From contig NZ_AUDZ01000014.1 of the NCBI RefSeq assembly GCF_000425725.1, positions 62,001-126,000 on the forward strand: a stretch of 64,000 nt of DNA. Reading direction: 5' to 3'. The notes under the pieces were generated by a model that made no database searches, was not told where the DNA came from, and was given only the letters and a program-made list of their open reading frames with translations. The DNA is from Halomonas halocynthiae DSM 14573 (GTDB taxonomy: Bacteria > Pseudomonadota > Gammaproteobacteria > Pseudomonadales > Halomonadaceae). How positions within the stretch are numbered: position 1 is the first letter of the stretch; each line of letters opens with the position of its first letter. Shown here one piece after another: positions 39,189 to 50,634 of the stretch. A program made the translations under genes and the position numbers.

Positions 39189-40088
39189 TCAAGCCGCTTG
39201 ACCAAAAAATGCCTGTAAACGCGGATGCGTCCACACAGGTGGCACTGCCGTACACGGCACAGGGCTCATACTGCCTGGCGCCAGATGCCCCCCAGGAAAA
39301 TGAAAATCACTGCCAACCGAGCCATACAGCTCACGATCGTGTAGCTGTCTGGCTAAGTCACGCGTCATATCCGGATTCTGAAAGCCACTGACCAATTCAG
39401 CCGCTTGCCCTCCTGCTTCACAAAAATCATCCAACAGCTGCCCGCGCTTACGACGCGTTAAACCATAGTGCAGGGGGTGCGCCAACACTGCGACACCGCC
39501 AGCACAAACAATCCAGTCCACCACCTCAGAAAGATAGGGCCACATGGCTTTTACGTCACCAGGCTTACCATTGCCTAGGTATCTGGCAAATGCCGTTTTC
39601 ATGTCAGCCACCATACCGGCGTCAACCAACGCCCGTGCAAAATCTGGTCGCCCAAGAGGACGGTCGCCCCCTGCGGCTTTTCTGGCACGTAATAGAGCAT
39701 CGCTCAGGCCACGCTTTTCCAGCCGCTCAGCAATAACAGCAGAGCGCTGCTCTCGCGCTTTCGCCTGACGCTCAAGGCCGTCACTCAACGGCGATTGGTT
39801 GCCACTCGGCAGCAAACCAACGACATGAATATTGATACCACGCCACTGGCTGGAAAGCTCTGTTGCAGGTAGAACTTGAACGCCCAACTCTCCACCACGG
39901 CGCTGCGCTTCTTCTACACCATCCATCGTGTCGTGATCAGTCAGCGCTATCGAACGCAACTGCCGCTGCTGGCAGAGCTCTACCAGTTGCGCAGGGGAAA
40001 GCCGTCCATCCGATGCGGTCGAATGCATATGCAGATCAACGTTCAAGGACTCGCCTTCGAAAACATTGCTCAAGAAGTTTATTAGCAT
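39189..40088 (-). CDS. PHP-domain phosphoesterase (YciV/RNase AM-like)
   Basis: Trinuclear-metal PHP enzyme. The E. coli homologue YciV is a 5'-3' exonuclease (RNase AM) that matures rRNA 5' ends and also acts on 3',5'-bisnucleotides. Metal-binding motifs seen in the 299-aa product: VDLHMHSTASDG, ALTDHDTMDG, ATELSS, VLAHPLHYG and SDFHFPGGH. Start uncertain: the frame reaches 40124, no candidate has a good Shine-Dalgarno, and ATG 40088 leaves about 16 residues before the PHP core. Confidence 0.88.
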   Translation of the reverse strand: MLINFLSNVFEGESLNVDLHMHSTASDGRLSPAQLVELCQQRQLRSIALTDHDTMDGVEEAQRRGGELGVQVLPATELSSQWRGINIHVVGLLPSGNQSPLSDGLERQAKAREQRSAVIAERLEKRGLSDALLRARKAAGGDRPLGRPDFARALVDAGMVADMKTAFARYLGNGKPGDVKAMWPYLSEVVDWIVCAGGVAVLAHPLHYGLTRRKRGQLLDDFCEAGGQAAELVSGFQNPDMTRDLARQLHDRELYGSVGSDFHFPGGHLAPGSMSPVPCTAVPPVWTHPRLQAFFGQAA

Positions 40089-40156
40089 GACGTGGCCAAG
40101 TGACTTTGTCAGAATAGTCACCATCCTACCCTATTCCCCTTCAAGGAGTTGATCCA

Positions 40157-40456
40157 ATGCTGTACGCCATTATCAGTGAAGACATTCCTAGCAGCTTGAC
40201 GCTACGCTTGGCGGCACGTCCTGATCACTTGGCACGCCTTGAAGCTCTGCGCGATGAGGGGCGACTCGTACTGGCAGGCCCTCACCCAGCAATAGACAGC
40301 GCATCTCCAGGCGAGGCCGGTTTCAGCGGCAGCCTGGTCGTTGCTGAATTCGATGACTTATCATCCGCGCAAGCTTGGGCCGACGCAGACCCTTATATTG
40401 CGGCTGGCGTATACGCCAACGTGGTCGTCAAACCGTTTCTCAACGTCCTGCCTTAA
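40157..40456 (+). CDS. YciI-family protein
   Basis: 99-aa dimeric alpha/beta ferredoxin-like protein of the YCII family. Conserved features are the N-terminal LYAIISEDI strand, [24 protein letters not shown] (His and the GP motif of the putative active site) and [17 protein letters not shown]. Biochemical role unknown. In E. coli yciI is near yciV-related genes, and here it is divergent from the PHP gene. AAGGAG precedes the ATG. Confidence 0.92.
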   Translation: MLYAIISEDIPSSLTLRLAARPDHLARLEALRDEGRLVLAGPHPAIDSASPGEAGFSGSLVVAEFDDLSSAQAWADADPYIAAGVYANVVVKPFLNVLP

Positions 40457-40588
40457 CCCAGAGTAATACACAGCCAGATTGCCCACATCTTCTGTGGATA
40501 ACCTTGTTGAAACGCCGCGAATGCTTTGCGCTAAGCCACTTCAGGTGGTGCCATGGCGATATTGATCAAAAATTGACCGGAGCTGACC

Positions 40589-42634
40589 GTGACCGCTTCA
40601 CCCGATGGACTGCCACCCCTAACAGGGCTGACGCCTGCGCGCCTAGACTGGCGGCATGATGACAGCGGCGAGATCACACCCCGTTCCAGCACTTTTGATG
40701 ATGTGTACTTCTCACGCCATGATGGCCGCGCCGAAACCGAGCATGTGTTCATCGGTGGCAACCGGCTGGTCGAACGGCTGACTGAATGGCAGCTTGCACG
40801 CCCCTTCGTTATCGCTGAAACCGGCTTCGGCAGCGGGCTCAATATGCTATGCGCCTGGGCCTGCTTTGACGCCAACGCGCCAGCTAAGGCTCGGCTGCAT
40901 CTGGTTTCCACCGAAAAATACCCGATGCACCGTGATGACCTGACTCGCTCACTGGCGGCCTGGCCAGAATTAGCCGAACAGGCCGCAGTGCTGATTCGCC
41001 AGTGGCCTGAGCTTATCAGCGGAGTCCACCGTTTATGGCTCGATCAGCGCGTTACACTAGACCTTCACTTTGGCGACACAGTCGAGCGCCTTGAACTGCT
41101 TGATGGCAAAGTAGACGCGTGGTTTCTGGACGGTTTTGCACCCGCCAAAAACCCAGAAATGTGGCGCGATGCCCTCTATAACGTGATGGCCAGACGCTCT
41201 CGTTCCAATGCCACCTTTGCCACCTTTACTTGCGCTGGTATTGTCAAACGCGGTTTAAAAGCCGCCGGTTTTAACTGGCGCAAGCAGCCGGGTTTTGGGC
41301 GAAAACGCGAGATGTTGGCCGGCGAGATCAGCACTCCGCCCGAGGATACTTGCCGCCACGCCACTCCCTGGTTCGTCCCGGCACCGGCCAGACACACCCA
41401 GCGAGTCGCTGTCATCGGTGCTGGCATTGCCGGCACCAGCGTAGCTTGGTCTCTGGCTCGGCGCGGCGTGGAAGTTGACCTGTACGATCAGCAAGGCCCC
41501 GGCGCGGGCGCCTCCGGCAACCCTCAAGGTGCGCTCTACGCCAAACTGGCTGCCGACACCAACTATCACAGCCGCTGCTACTTGACGGGCCTATTACATA
41601 GCCAGCGGTGGTTGCACGAAATCGACCGTCAGCATCAGCTCTGGTCGCCTTGCGGCGTGTTACAGCTAGCCAATAGCCCGCGCGAAGCCCAGCGCCAGCA
41701 ACGCTTTATCGCCCATCACCCACTACCTGAAAGCCTGGTGGCTGAATGCACCAGTCAACAGGCCGAGCAAAAAGCCGGAGTCTCCGTTGACACGGGTGGG
41801 CTCGACTATCCCTTAGCAGGCTGGGTGCGCCCCGCGGCTCTGTGCCAGCACCTTGCATCACTGCCGGGGATCAACCTAGTTCGCGCAACCGTATTAGCGC
41901 TTGAGCAAAAGGCTGACAGCTGGACACTACACTTGCGTGACACCGAGCCCCAGGGCAGCGAACGGCTCGCATACGCCGACCAAGTTGTCATTGCCACCGC
42001 AACCCAAATAAACCGTTTCACGCAAACCGCGCACCTGCCTATTCAGACAGTGCGTGGGCAGATTTCATGTTATGAAGCACAACACACCGAGCCAACGCTG
42101 CAGCGCGTACTGTGCGCTAACGGGTATGTGGTGCCAGCACTAAATGGCCAGCTCACCTTTGGCGCAACATTCTCGCCCAATGACAGTAGTACCGAACTGC
42201 GTCAGCAGGATCACACAGCTAACCTAGAAGAGCTTGAGCGTCTTCTTCCCAGCTATGTGAAGACACTGCGCGACAACGGCAACACTGTAGATGCCAGCAA
42301 GCTGACTGGCCGCGCCTCTCTGCGTGCGGCAAGCCCCGATAAATCCCCCTTCGCCGGCCCAGTGCCAGACGCTCAAGCTTGGCAGCGCGATTATGCATCA
42401 CTGGGCAAAGACGCCAGTCAGGTCCCCGACAGCGCTCGGCATTCTCCACCCGCCATGCACAGCGGCCTATGGGTCAGCACAGCTCACGGCTCACGAGGAC
42501 TGTCTAGCGCACCGTTATGTGCAGAGTTGATCGCCTCGCGGCTATGTGATGAGCCCTTGCCACTAGAAGCTCCGCTAGTTGACCATCTGCACCCAGGGCG
42601 ACGTATCATTCGCGATCTTATAAAACGCCGCTAA
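40589..42634 (+). CDS. mnmC: Bifunctional tRNA mnm5s2U34 enzyme MnmC
   Basis: Finishes the mnm5U modification of wobble uridine. The C-terminal FAD oxidoreductase removes carboxymethyl from cmnm5U, then the N-terminal SAM methyltransferase makes mnm5U. In the 681-aa product the methyltransferase (about residues 1-250) has IAETGFGSGLNML and WFLDGFAPAKNPEMW. The oxidase (about 265-681) starts VAVIGAGIAGTSVAWSL and ends with STAHGSRGLSSAPL. The start is GTG 40589 with GGAG 7 nt upstream. Confidence 0.97.
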   Translation: MTASPDGLPPLTGLTPARLDWRHDDSGEITPRSSTFDDVYFSRHDGRAETEHVFIGGNRLVERLTEWQLARPFVIAETGFGSGLNMLCAWACFDANAPAKARLHLVSTEKYPMHRDDLTRSLAAWPELAEQAAVLIRQWPELISGVHRLWLDQRVTLDLHFGDTVERLELLDGKVDAWFLDGFAPAKNPEMWRDALYNVMARRSRSNATFATFTCAGIVKRGLKAAGFNWRKQPGFGRKREMLAGEISTPPEDTCRHATPWFVPAPARHTQRVAVIGAGIAGTSVAWSLARRGVEVDLYDQQGPGAGASGNPQGALYAKLAADTNYHSRCYLTGLLHSQRWLHEIDRQHQLWSPCGVLQLANSPREAQRQQRFIAHHPLPESLVAECTSQQAEQKAGVSVDTGGLDYPLAGWVRPAALCQHLASLPGINLVRATVLALEQKADSWTLHLRDTEPQGSERLAYADQVVIATATQINRFTQTAHLPIQTVRGQISCYEAQHTEPTLQRVLCANGYVVPALNGQLTFGATFSPNDSSTELRQQDHTANLEELERLLPSYVKTLRDNGNTVDASKLTGRASLRAASPDKSPFAGPVPDAQAWQRDYASLGKDASQVPDSARHSPPAMHSGLWVSTAHGSRGLSSAPLCAELIASRLCDEPLPLEAPLVDHLHPGRRIIRDLIKRR

Positions 42635-42654
42635 GGTGAGGGGTAAAACAAAAA

Positions 42655-45067
<2,413 letters not shown>

Positions 45068-45095
45068 TCACGTTTAGGTGGCACAGGGCAGCAAC

Positions 45096-45127
45096 AAAAA
45101 CCCCCGGAACTCGCTCCGAGGGTTTTT
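45096..45127 (-). terminator. zipA terminator
   Basis: An imperfect GC-rich stem of about 13 bp flanked by A5 and T5, 32 nt past the zipA stop. On the minus strand it ends in TTTTTG. ligA is thus likely to have its own promoter as well. Confidence 0.8.
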
Positions 45128-45158
45128 CTGGATCAGCCACATAGGTCGATGACGCGGG

Positions 45159-46871
45159 TCAATTGACCTGATAGCGGCGCAACCGATAACGACGCTCAAA
45201 CTCTTGCACGCGCTGTCGAGAAAACTCGACTGTCTGAGCGGTCATAACGCTCTGGTTTTCATCTTTCAGCTCACCACCAAGATGACGCACGATCACCATT
45301 GCTGTTTCGACCATAGCCTCAAACGCCGCCGACGTATCATCAGCGCTGGGCAATGGCATCAGTAGCGTAATACCCGGCGTTGAAAAATCTTCCATCTGTG
45401 GGACAGGAAAAGTACCCGGCTTGACCGCATTAACCATTGAAAACTGAAGGCTACTATTAGCTGCTTCAGTTTCAAAGCGGTGGAAGATACCCATATCTGT
45501 TGAATAACGCAGACCACAGGCCAGCATCAGGTTAAGCAGGGTGGAGCCCGAAAAGCCAGCATCATCACGCGACATCACACTAATAATAATCACTTCAGCA
45601 GCATCACTAAGCGCACTCTTAGCGTGTGTTGCATCAACGGCGGAATCCAGCGCTTTTTGCAGTACCGGATGGCTGATGACATCATCATCGACGCGGCCTG
45701 TTGGCTGATATGCATCAGTAGCATCGTCATGCATGGCCTCGTACTCAGCCTGCAACGACGCGTTCAATGCCGCTTCATGCTCGGCGTTACTCGCGTCACG
45801 CCTTTGGCGAATAGCGGCCTCATGCTCACGGCGAGCAGCCTCTTTCGCTATCTGCTCGTCGGCCTGTTTCTTTTCCCGAAGACGCGCTTTTTCTTCTTTC
45901 TCAGCCTGTCGCTGTTTACGCTCAATACGTTTTTGTTGACGGCGCTCGCTCATTGAACGATGCAGCGATGTGCCAAAACGATGCACCGATGTGCCCATCC
46001 GTTTAGACCCTTCCTTGAAAGAGTCACCCATGCCTTCAAGGTCTACCAACCGATAATCATCTTCATCATATTCAGCGACGTGATCTTGCGGCTCCGCATG
46101 TAAGGACTCACGAGACTCACTTACATCATCATCTGTCTGTTGCTCTGCCGTTGCCCCGTTGTCATCCGCAAATGGTGTGACTTTCGGCTCACGCCGCTCA
46201 TCGGAATCGTCAAGAGCAGAAAGCTTACTTGGAGAAGTCTTTGCATCATCGCTAGCCGATGATACTGTGCTGTCCTGCGCTGATGTACCAACAGTGGAAG
46301 CACGGTTAGCAAGCTGTTCTGCCGAAGACTGTTCTACCGAAGACTGAGCTTGAGACTGGGCTTGAGACTGAGCTTGAGGAGGCGGCATCGTAGCCCCCTC
46401 TTGAGCAGCACCTTGCTTAACGCTCTTTATCGCCCCCTGAGTTATCGCCCCCTGAGGCGCGTCATCAACCGAGCTTCGTTGACGCTGGCGGAATTCAGAC
46501 AGCACGCGTGATGGCCCGGGGTGCTCCTGGCGTTCCAGCTTAGGTTTAGCGGCAACTTCATCATACTTGGCCGGACTCACAACACGCGCGCCACCATTGG
46601 GAAGTTCCCAATCGACGGCGGTATCAGAAACATTTTCAGCCTTCTCAGCATGGTGACTGCTTACATGCTCCTCTGCAGCACGCAAGTCAGCTGATGTGTC
46701 TGACGTACGACCAGACGCATTATTTGGTGTGCTCTCCGAAAAACCAGAACTCATCTGGTCTAAACGTGGCACTCCCCGTTGGCGCTGATAGCGGCGAACA
46801 CCATCAAGGACGATGGCGCTAACCAGTACCAACCCCAGAATGATCAGCCATTCTCTAAGTTCCATGAGCAT
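45159..46871 (-). CDS. zipA: Cell division protein ZipA, extended linker
   Basis: Bitopic inner-membrane protein that tethers FtsZ. An N-terminal membrane helix (LREWLIILGLVLVSAIVLDG) precedes basic RRYQRQRG. A very long disordered linker follows (about residues 30-420), with a Gln/Ala/Ser repeat (near 170-190), a repeated TQGAI-type unit and a Lys/Arg/Glu-rich coiled-coil stretch (near 310-370). The C-terminal FtsZ-binding domain (about 430-570) closes the protein. 570 aa against 328 in E. coli; the extra length is all linker. ATG 46871 has AAGG 5 nt upstream. Confidence 0.92.
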   Translation of the reverse strand: MLMELREWLIILGLVLVSAIVLDGVRRYQRQRGVPRLDQMSSGFSESTPNNASGRTSDTSADLRAAEEHVSSHHAEKAENVSDTAVDWELPNGGARVVSPAKYDEVAAKPKLERQEHPGPSRVLSEFRQRQRSSVDDAPQGAITQGAIKSVKQGAAQEGATMPPPQAQSQAQSQAQSSVEQSSAEQLANRASTVGTSAQDSTVSSASDDAKTSPSKLSALDDSDERREPKVTPFADDNGATAEQQTDDDVSESRESLHAEPQDHVAEYDEDDYRLVDLEGMGDSFKEGSKRMGTSVHRFGTSLHRSMSERRQQKRIERKQRQAEKEEKARLREKKQADEQIAKEAARREHEAAIRQRRDASNAEHEAALNASLQAEYEAMHDDATDAYQPTGRVDDDVISHPVLQKALDSAVDATHAKSALSDAAEVIIISVMSRDDAGFSGSTLLNLMLACGLRYSTDMGIFHRFETEAANSSLQFSMVNAVKPGTFPVPQMEDFSTPGITLLMPLPSADDTSAAFEAMVETAMVIVRHLGGELKDENQSVMTAQTVEFSRQRVQEFERRYRLRRYQVN

Positions 46872-47107
46872 TCATGCCTTTCTTTGCGGCCCCTAAGGCG
46901 GCATACCTGAAATTCATTTGCCAATAGCATAGCGCGACTAGACATAAAAGAACCACTAGTTTTATTTGTCAAGCAGAACAAACAGGCTTCGTTTATGGCA
47001 CGCATTAACATTGGTTCTTCTGCTTCCTTGCAGACCATGCCAAATCATTTAAACATTATACATAAAACTGATACATATTTTATGAATTACATCCAAGACT
47101 GACTGAG
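46872..47107. other. AT-rich smc-zipA intergenic region
   Basis: 236 nt, clearly more AT-rich than the surroundings. It must carry the zipA promoter. On the minus strand a perfect TATAAT occurs at 47055-47060, about 185 nt before zipA, but without a good -35 box. An open frame at 46844-47038 (minus) has no start signal and no recognisable product. Confidence 0.6.
47055..47060 (-). promoter_or_regulatory. Possible -10 box for zipA
   Basis: Exact TATAAT on the minus strand in the AT-rich gap. No convincing -35 at 16-18 nt (best candidates CATAAA or ATAAAA), so this is tentative. Confidence 0.25.
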
Positions 47108-50100
47108 TCATGACTGCGCCAACGTAGCGGCCTCGTCGATTCCCACCGACACAAGTCGAGAAACACCTGGCTCTTGCATAGTCACACCCATTAACCGCTC
47201 AGCTGCCTCCATCGCAATCTTATTATGGGTAATATAGATGAACTGAACTGTTTCCGACATATCTTTGACCAGCTTGGCATAGCGTCCCACATTGGCGTCA
47301 TCTAATGGGGCATCAACTTCATCAAGCATACAAAAAGGTGCCGGATTAAGTTGGAAGATAGCAAATACCAATGACAATGCTGTCAGCGCTTTTTCTCCCC
47401 CAGACAACAAATGTATGGTGCTATTTTTCTTTCCCGGCGGGCGCGCCATGATCGCCACGCCTGTCTCAAGCAAATCCTCGCCCGTTAGGGTTAACCATGC
47501 GGTTCCGCCGCCAAAGACCTTGGGAAAAAGGCTTTGTAATCCGTTATTCACCCGCTCAAATATGTCACGAAAACGGGCTCGGGTTTCCTGGTCAATACGC
47601 CGAATAGCTCGATCTAGCGTCTGCAACGCTTCATTCAGTTCGTCTTGCTGAGCTTCAAGATAGTTACGCCGCTCGGCTTGCTGATCGTACTCTTCAATGG
47701 CTGCCAGATTAATGGCGCCCAGCCGCCGAATACGTTCACCGGTTTCCTCAAGGCGCGTTTGCCAAGCAGATTCCGTAGCGTCGTCAGCTAGCGACGCCAA
47801 TAGCGCTTCACTATCATGCCCAAGCTCTCGCAACTGCTCATCATGCGACTCAGCCTTCAATGCCAGCGCCTGCATCTGCATGCGTGCTTCCTGTAACTGC
47901 TCGCGCATCGCTTCCAGCTTACGTTCATGGGCCTGGCGCGCTTGCTCGTCGGTACGCAGGCTTTCCGCCAGTGTCGCCCCTCGGCTACGCGCATCATTAA
48001 GGGCGTGTTCTTCACGCTCACGCCGGTGAAGCAATTCATCAAGCTGCTCTCGACATTCTTCCCCTGGTTCTTGAAGGTTCTCACGCGCCGCTTCAAGCTC
48101 AGCGCAACGAAGTGTCAACCGCTCGCGCGCCTCTCCTGCTCGGTTTTGCTGCTCAGCAAGCCCAGTCCGCTCTGTCATCAGGCGCTGCATTTCCAGTGCC
48201 AGCTGCTGAGCTCGCTCAGCCAGCGGCCGCTGGCGCGTGCGCAATGCTGTCAATTGCTCTCTCGCCTGCTGGCGCTGACGTTCAAGTCGTTCGCGCGTTT
48301 CAGCGGCCTCGTCCAAGCGACCAAGCGCCAACTGCCACTGCTCGCGAATTTCTTCAATGGCTATCCGAGCTTCTTCACCCGACTCAGCCAGGCTTTCGCT
48401 TTCTTGATCCAGCTCTTCAGCGCGACGCTGCATATGTTCCAAGCGGCTGCTTAAACTGCTGTCTGTCACGGCCAGTTGCTGACGCTGCTGCTCCAACTCC
48501 CGCTGCTCTAGCCTTAACTGCTCTAATGCTTCTTCAGCACTGGTAACCTGGTTAACCGCCTCATCAAGACGGGCGTCACATTCCTCCAACTGCTGCTCGG
48601 TATGCTCTAGGGCCTCACGCACGTCTGCCTCACGGCGGCGACTAACCAGCAAGGTGTCGACTCCGTCAGCACTGCCACGCTGCCGCACCCAGCCACGCCC
48701 TACCCACAATCCATCAGCGGTAATTAGGCTTTCGCCCTCATCTAGTTCAGCTTGGCCTTGCCACGCTGCCGTTCGAGAGTCGACACAACGAATACGCGTC
48801 AGCCAGCTCGCAACGCCGCCGGCTCCCACAACATGTTCTGCCAGACTACCCGGAACCGCGGGGCCTAGCATGCTGCGACTCGTGTCGTCATCCAGCAAGC
48901 CAAGCTCAGCAGTGGACGGCTCATCTAACAATGCTCGGGCAGCATTGGCTGGCACAACCCGTGCGCGCAACCAAGGCGATAGCACCCAAGCCACACTTTC
49001 TTCCCACCCTTCGCGCACCTCCAGCTGCTCGCCGAGGCGCGGCGCATCGGCCAACCCATGAGAGGCGAGGTACGCATCTAAGCTATCATCATGGTCGGCC
49101 AGCGCCGCCTGGATCAGCGCCTCAAGTGAGGCTAACTCCCCCTGCAGCATGCTGCGTCGGCTGCGGTGCTCTTCTCGCAGGGTTTCAGCCGTACGCACCG
49201 CTTCACGCGCAGCATCACGACCCACCTGACTTTCTTCACGGCGCAATTCGCTGTCTTCGAGACGCTGCGTCAATTCAGCCAACTGTTCAGCCGTTTCGCT
49301 TCTTTGTGCTTCAAGAGCAGCAATATCAGCCAGTTCTTGCCGTTGCTCACGCCGTTTGCGCAGGTCGGCCTCGATACGCGTCAAGCGTAATTCCTGTTCA
49401 CGCAACCGGTCTTGCGCACGCTCAGCGGCTCGGCTATCTGCCTGCCATTGCTCCCCAAAGGCTTCCCATTGAGTGTCAGCCTCTTCAGCTTGCGGCTCGC
49501 CCTCTTCAAGCGCGGCTTCAAGCTCAGCGAGTTGCTCAGCGACCTCTTCCTGCTCAGGACCCAGCGTTTCCAAACGCTCCTCTAGGCGTTGCAAGCGCTG
49601 CTTATCGCTTTCACCGAGCTGATCCATTTCGCTAAGTTCACGGCGCGCGTTACCCAAGTCACGCGCCAGCTGCTGATCGCTTGCTCGTGCATGCTCTAGG
49701 TCTTGTTCTAATCGCGCTATCGCGGTAGTCGTTTCATAAAAGCGGCTTTGGCGCTGCTCCAGCTCGCCCGCCAGCTGATCATGACCCACGCGCGCTTCTT
49801 CAAGGCGCGACTCGCACTGACGAAGCCCAAGCACTTCTCGTTCAACGCCGGTTTCCAGTTCACGAACACGCCCTTCTTCTTCACTTTGACGAACCCGCAA
49901 GTCTCGCCCACGCAGCAACGCAAGCTCACCTTTGAGGCGATGCTCTTCCTGTTTCAGGGTTTGATAACGTCGTGCCGCTTCGGCTTGGCGGCGAAGTCGT
50001 TCAAGCTGCTTATCAAGCTCATCACGGATATCTTCCAAGCGGTCCAGATTTTCCTGGGTACGCCGCATGCGGTTTTCCGTCTCTCGGCGTCGCTCTTTGT

Positions 50101-50617
50101 ACTTGGAGATACCTGCCGCTTCTTCCAGAGTGGAGCGCAGCTCCTCTGGGCGAGATTCAATCAGGCGTGAAATCATACCTTGCCCGATAATCGCGTAAGA
50201 GCGCGGCCCCAGGCCGGTACCAAGAAACAGGTCGGCGATATCACGCCGACGGCATTTCTGACCATTAAAGAAATAACTGGACTGAGCGTCTCGGGTGACG
50301 ACACGTTTTACTGAAATCTCAGCATACTGGGCATAGGCTCCACCCAATTTGCCTTCTCGATTGTCAAAACGCAGCTCTATGGAGGCTTGCCCTACCGGCT
50401 TACGGCCTGTGGAACCGTTAAAGATGACATCAGTCATCGAGTCACCGCGCAGCGTTTTGGCTGACGACTCTCCCATCACCCAGCGCACCGCATCAATAAT
50501 ATTGGACTTACCGCAGCCATTAGGGCCAACAACCGCGGTCATATTGCCCTGAAACGGCACTGTTACTGGGTCGACAAACGACTTAAAGCCTGCCAGACGG
50601 ATCGAGGTCAACTGCAT
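47108..50617 (-). CDS. smc: Chromosome segregation protein SMC
   Basis: Condensin ATPase that compacts and individualises sister chromosomes, working with ScpAB. The 1169-aa product has Walker A VVGPNGCGKSNIIDAVRW (residues 29-46), long Gln/Glu/Arg-rich coiled coils, a hinge near residues 510-650 (LGEQLEVREGWEESVAWVL onwards), the signature LLSGGEKALTALSLVFAIF and Walker B PAPFCMLDEVDAPLDDAN. It starts 17 nt after the ccmI stop, so it may be transcribed with the ccm operon. scpA/scpB are not in this window. Confidence 0.97.
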   Translation of the reverse strand: MQLTSIRLAGFKSFVDPVTVPFQGNMTAVVGPNGCGKSNIIDAVRWVMGESSAKTLRGDSMTDVIFNGSTGRKPVGQASIELRFDNREGKLGGAYAQYAEISVKRVVTRDAQSSYFFNGQKCRRRDIADLFLGTGLGPRSYAIIGQGMISRLIESRPEELRSTLEEAAGISKYKERRRETENRMRRTQENLDRLEDIRDELDKQLERLRRQAEAARRYQTLKQEEHRLKGELALLRGRDLRVRQSEEEGRVRELETGVEREVLGLRQCESRLEEARVGHDQLAGELEQRQSRFYETTTAIARLEQDLEHARASDQQLARDLGNARRELSEMDQLGESDKQRLQRLEERLETLGPEQEEVAEQLAELEAALEEGEPQAEEADTQWEAFGEQWQADSRAAERAQDRLREQELRLTRIEADLRKRREQRQELADIAALEAQRSETAEQLAELTQRLEDSELRREESQVGRDAAREAVRTAETLREEHRSRRSMLQGELASLEALIQAALADHDDSLDAYLASHGLADAPRLGEQLEVREGWEESVAWVLSPWLRARVVPANAARALLDEPSTAELGLLDDDTSRSMLGPAVPGSLAEHVVGAGGVASWLTRIRCVDSRTAAWQGQAELDEGESLITADGLWVGRGWVRQRGSADGVDTLLVSRRREADVREALEHTEQQLEECDARLDEAVNQVTSAEEALEQLRLEQRELEQQRQQLAVTDSSLSSRLEHMQRRAEELDQESESLAESGEEARIAIEEIREQWQLALGRLDEAAETRERLERQRQQAREQLTALRTRQRPLAERAQQLALEMQRLMTERTGLAEQQNRAGEARERLTLRCAELEAARENLQEPGEECREQLDELLHRREREEHALNDARSRGATLAESLRTDEQARQAHERKLEAMREQLQEARMQMQALALKAESHDEQLRELGHDSEALLASLADDATESAWQTRLEETGERIRRLGAINLAAIEEYDQQAERRNYLEAQQDELNEALQTLDRAIRRIDQETRARFRDIFERVNNGLQSLFPKVFGGGTAWLTLTGEDLLETGVAIMARPPGKKNSTIHLLSGGEKALTALSLVFAIFQLNPAPFCMLDEVDAPLDDANVGRYAKLVKDMSETVQFIYITHNKIAMEAAERLMGVTMQEPGVSRLVSVGIDEAATLAQS

Positions 50618-50634
50618 AAATCAGACCACATAAA

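Noticed and set aside
40493-40501. Perfect DnaA box (TGTGGATAA) between the yciI-like gene and mnmC
   Set aside because: A single 9-mer is expected about once in a window of this size when both strands are counted; no cluster or AT-rich unwinding element, so not an origin.
46330-46460. Short tandem repeats that could suggest a CRISPR or minisatellite
   Set aside because: They lie in frame within zipA and encode Gln/Ala/Ser and TQGAI-type units; repeat length and spacing do not fit CRISPR.
46844-47038. 64-aa minus-strand frame in the AT-rich gap before zipA
   Set aside because: Runs into zipA in another frame, lacks a start signal and looks random.
48931-49635. 234-aa open frame on the plus strand opposite smc
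   Set aside because: Composition (Pro/Arg/Ala/Gln) is what the antisense of a Glu/Gln/Arg coiled coil gives; no domain seen.
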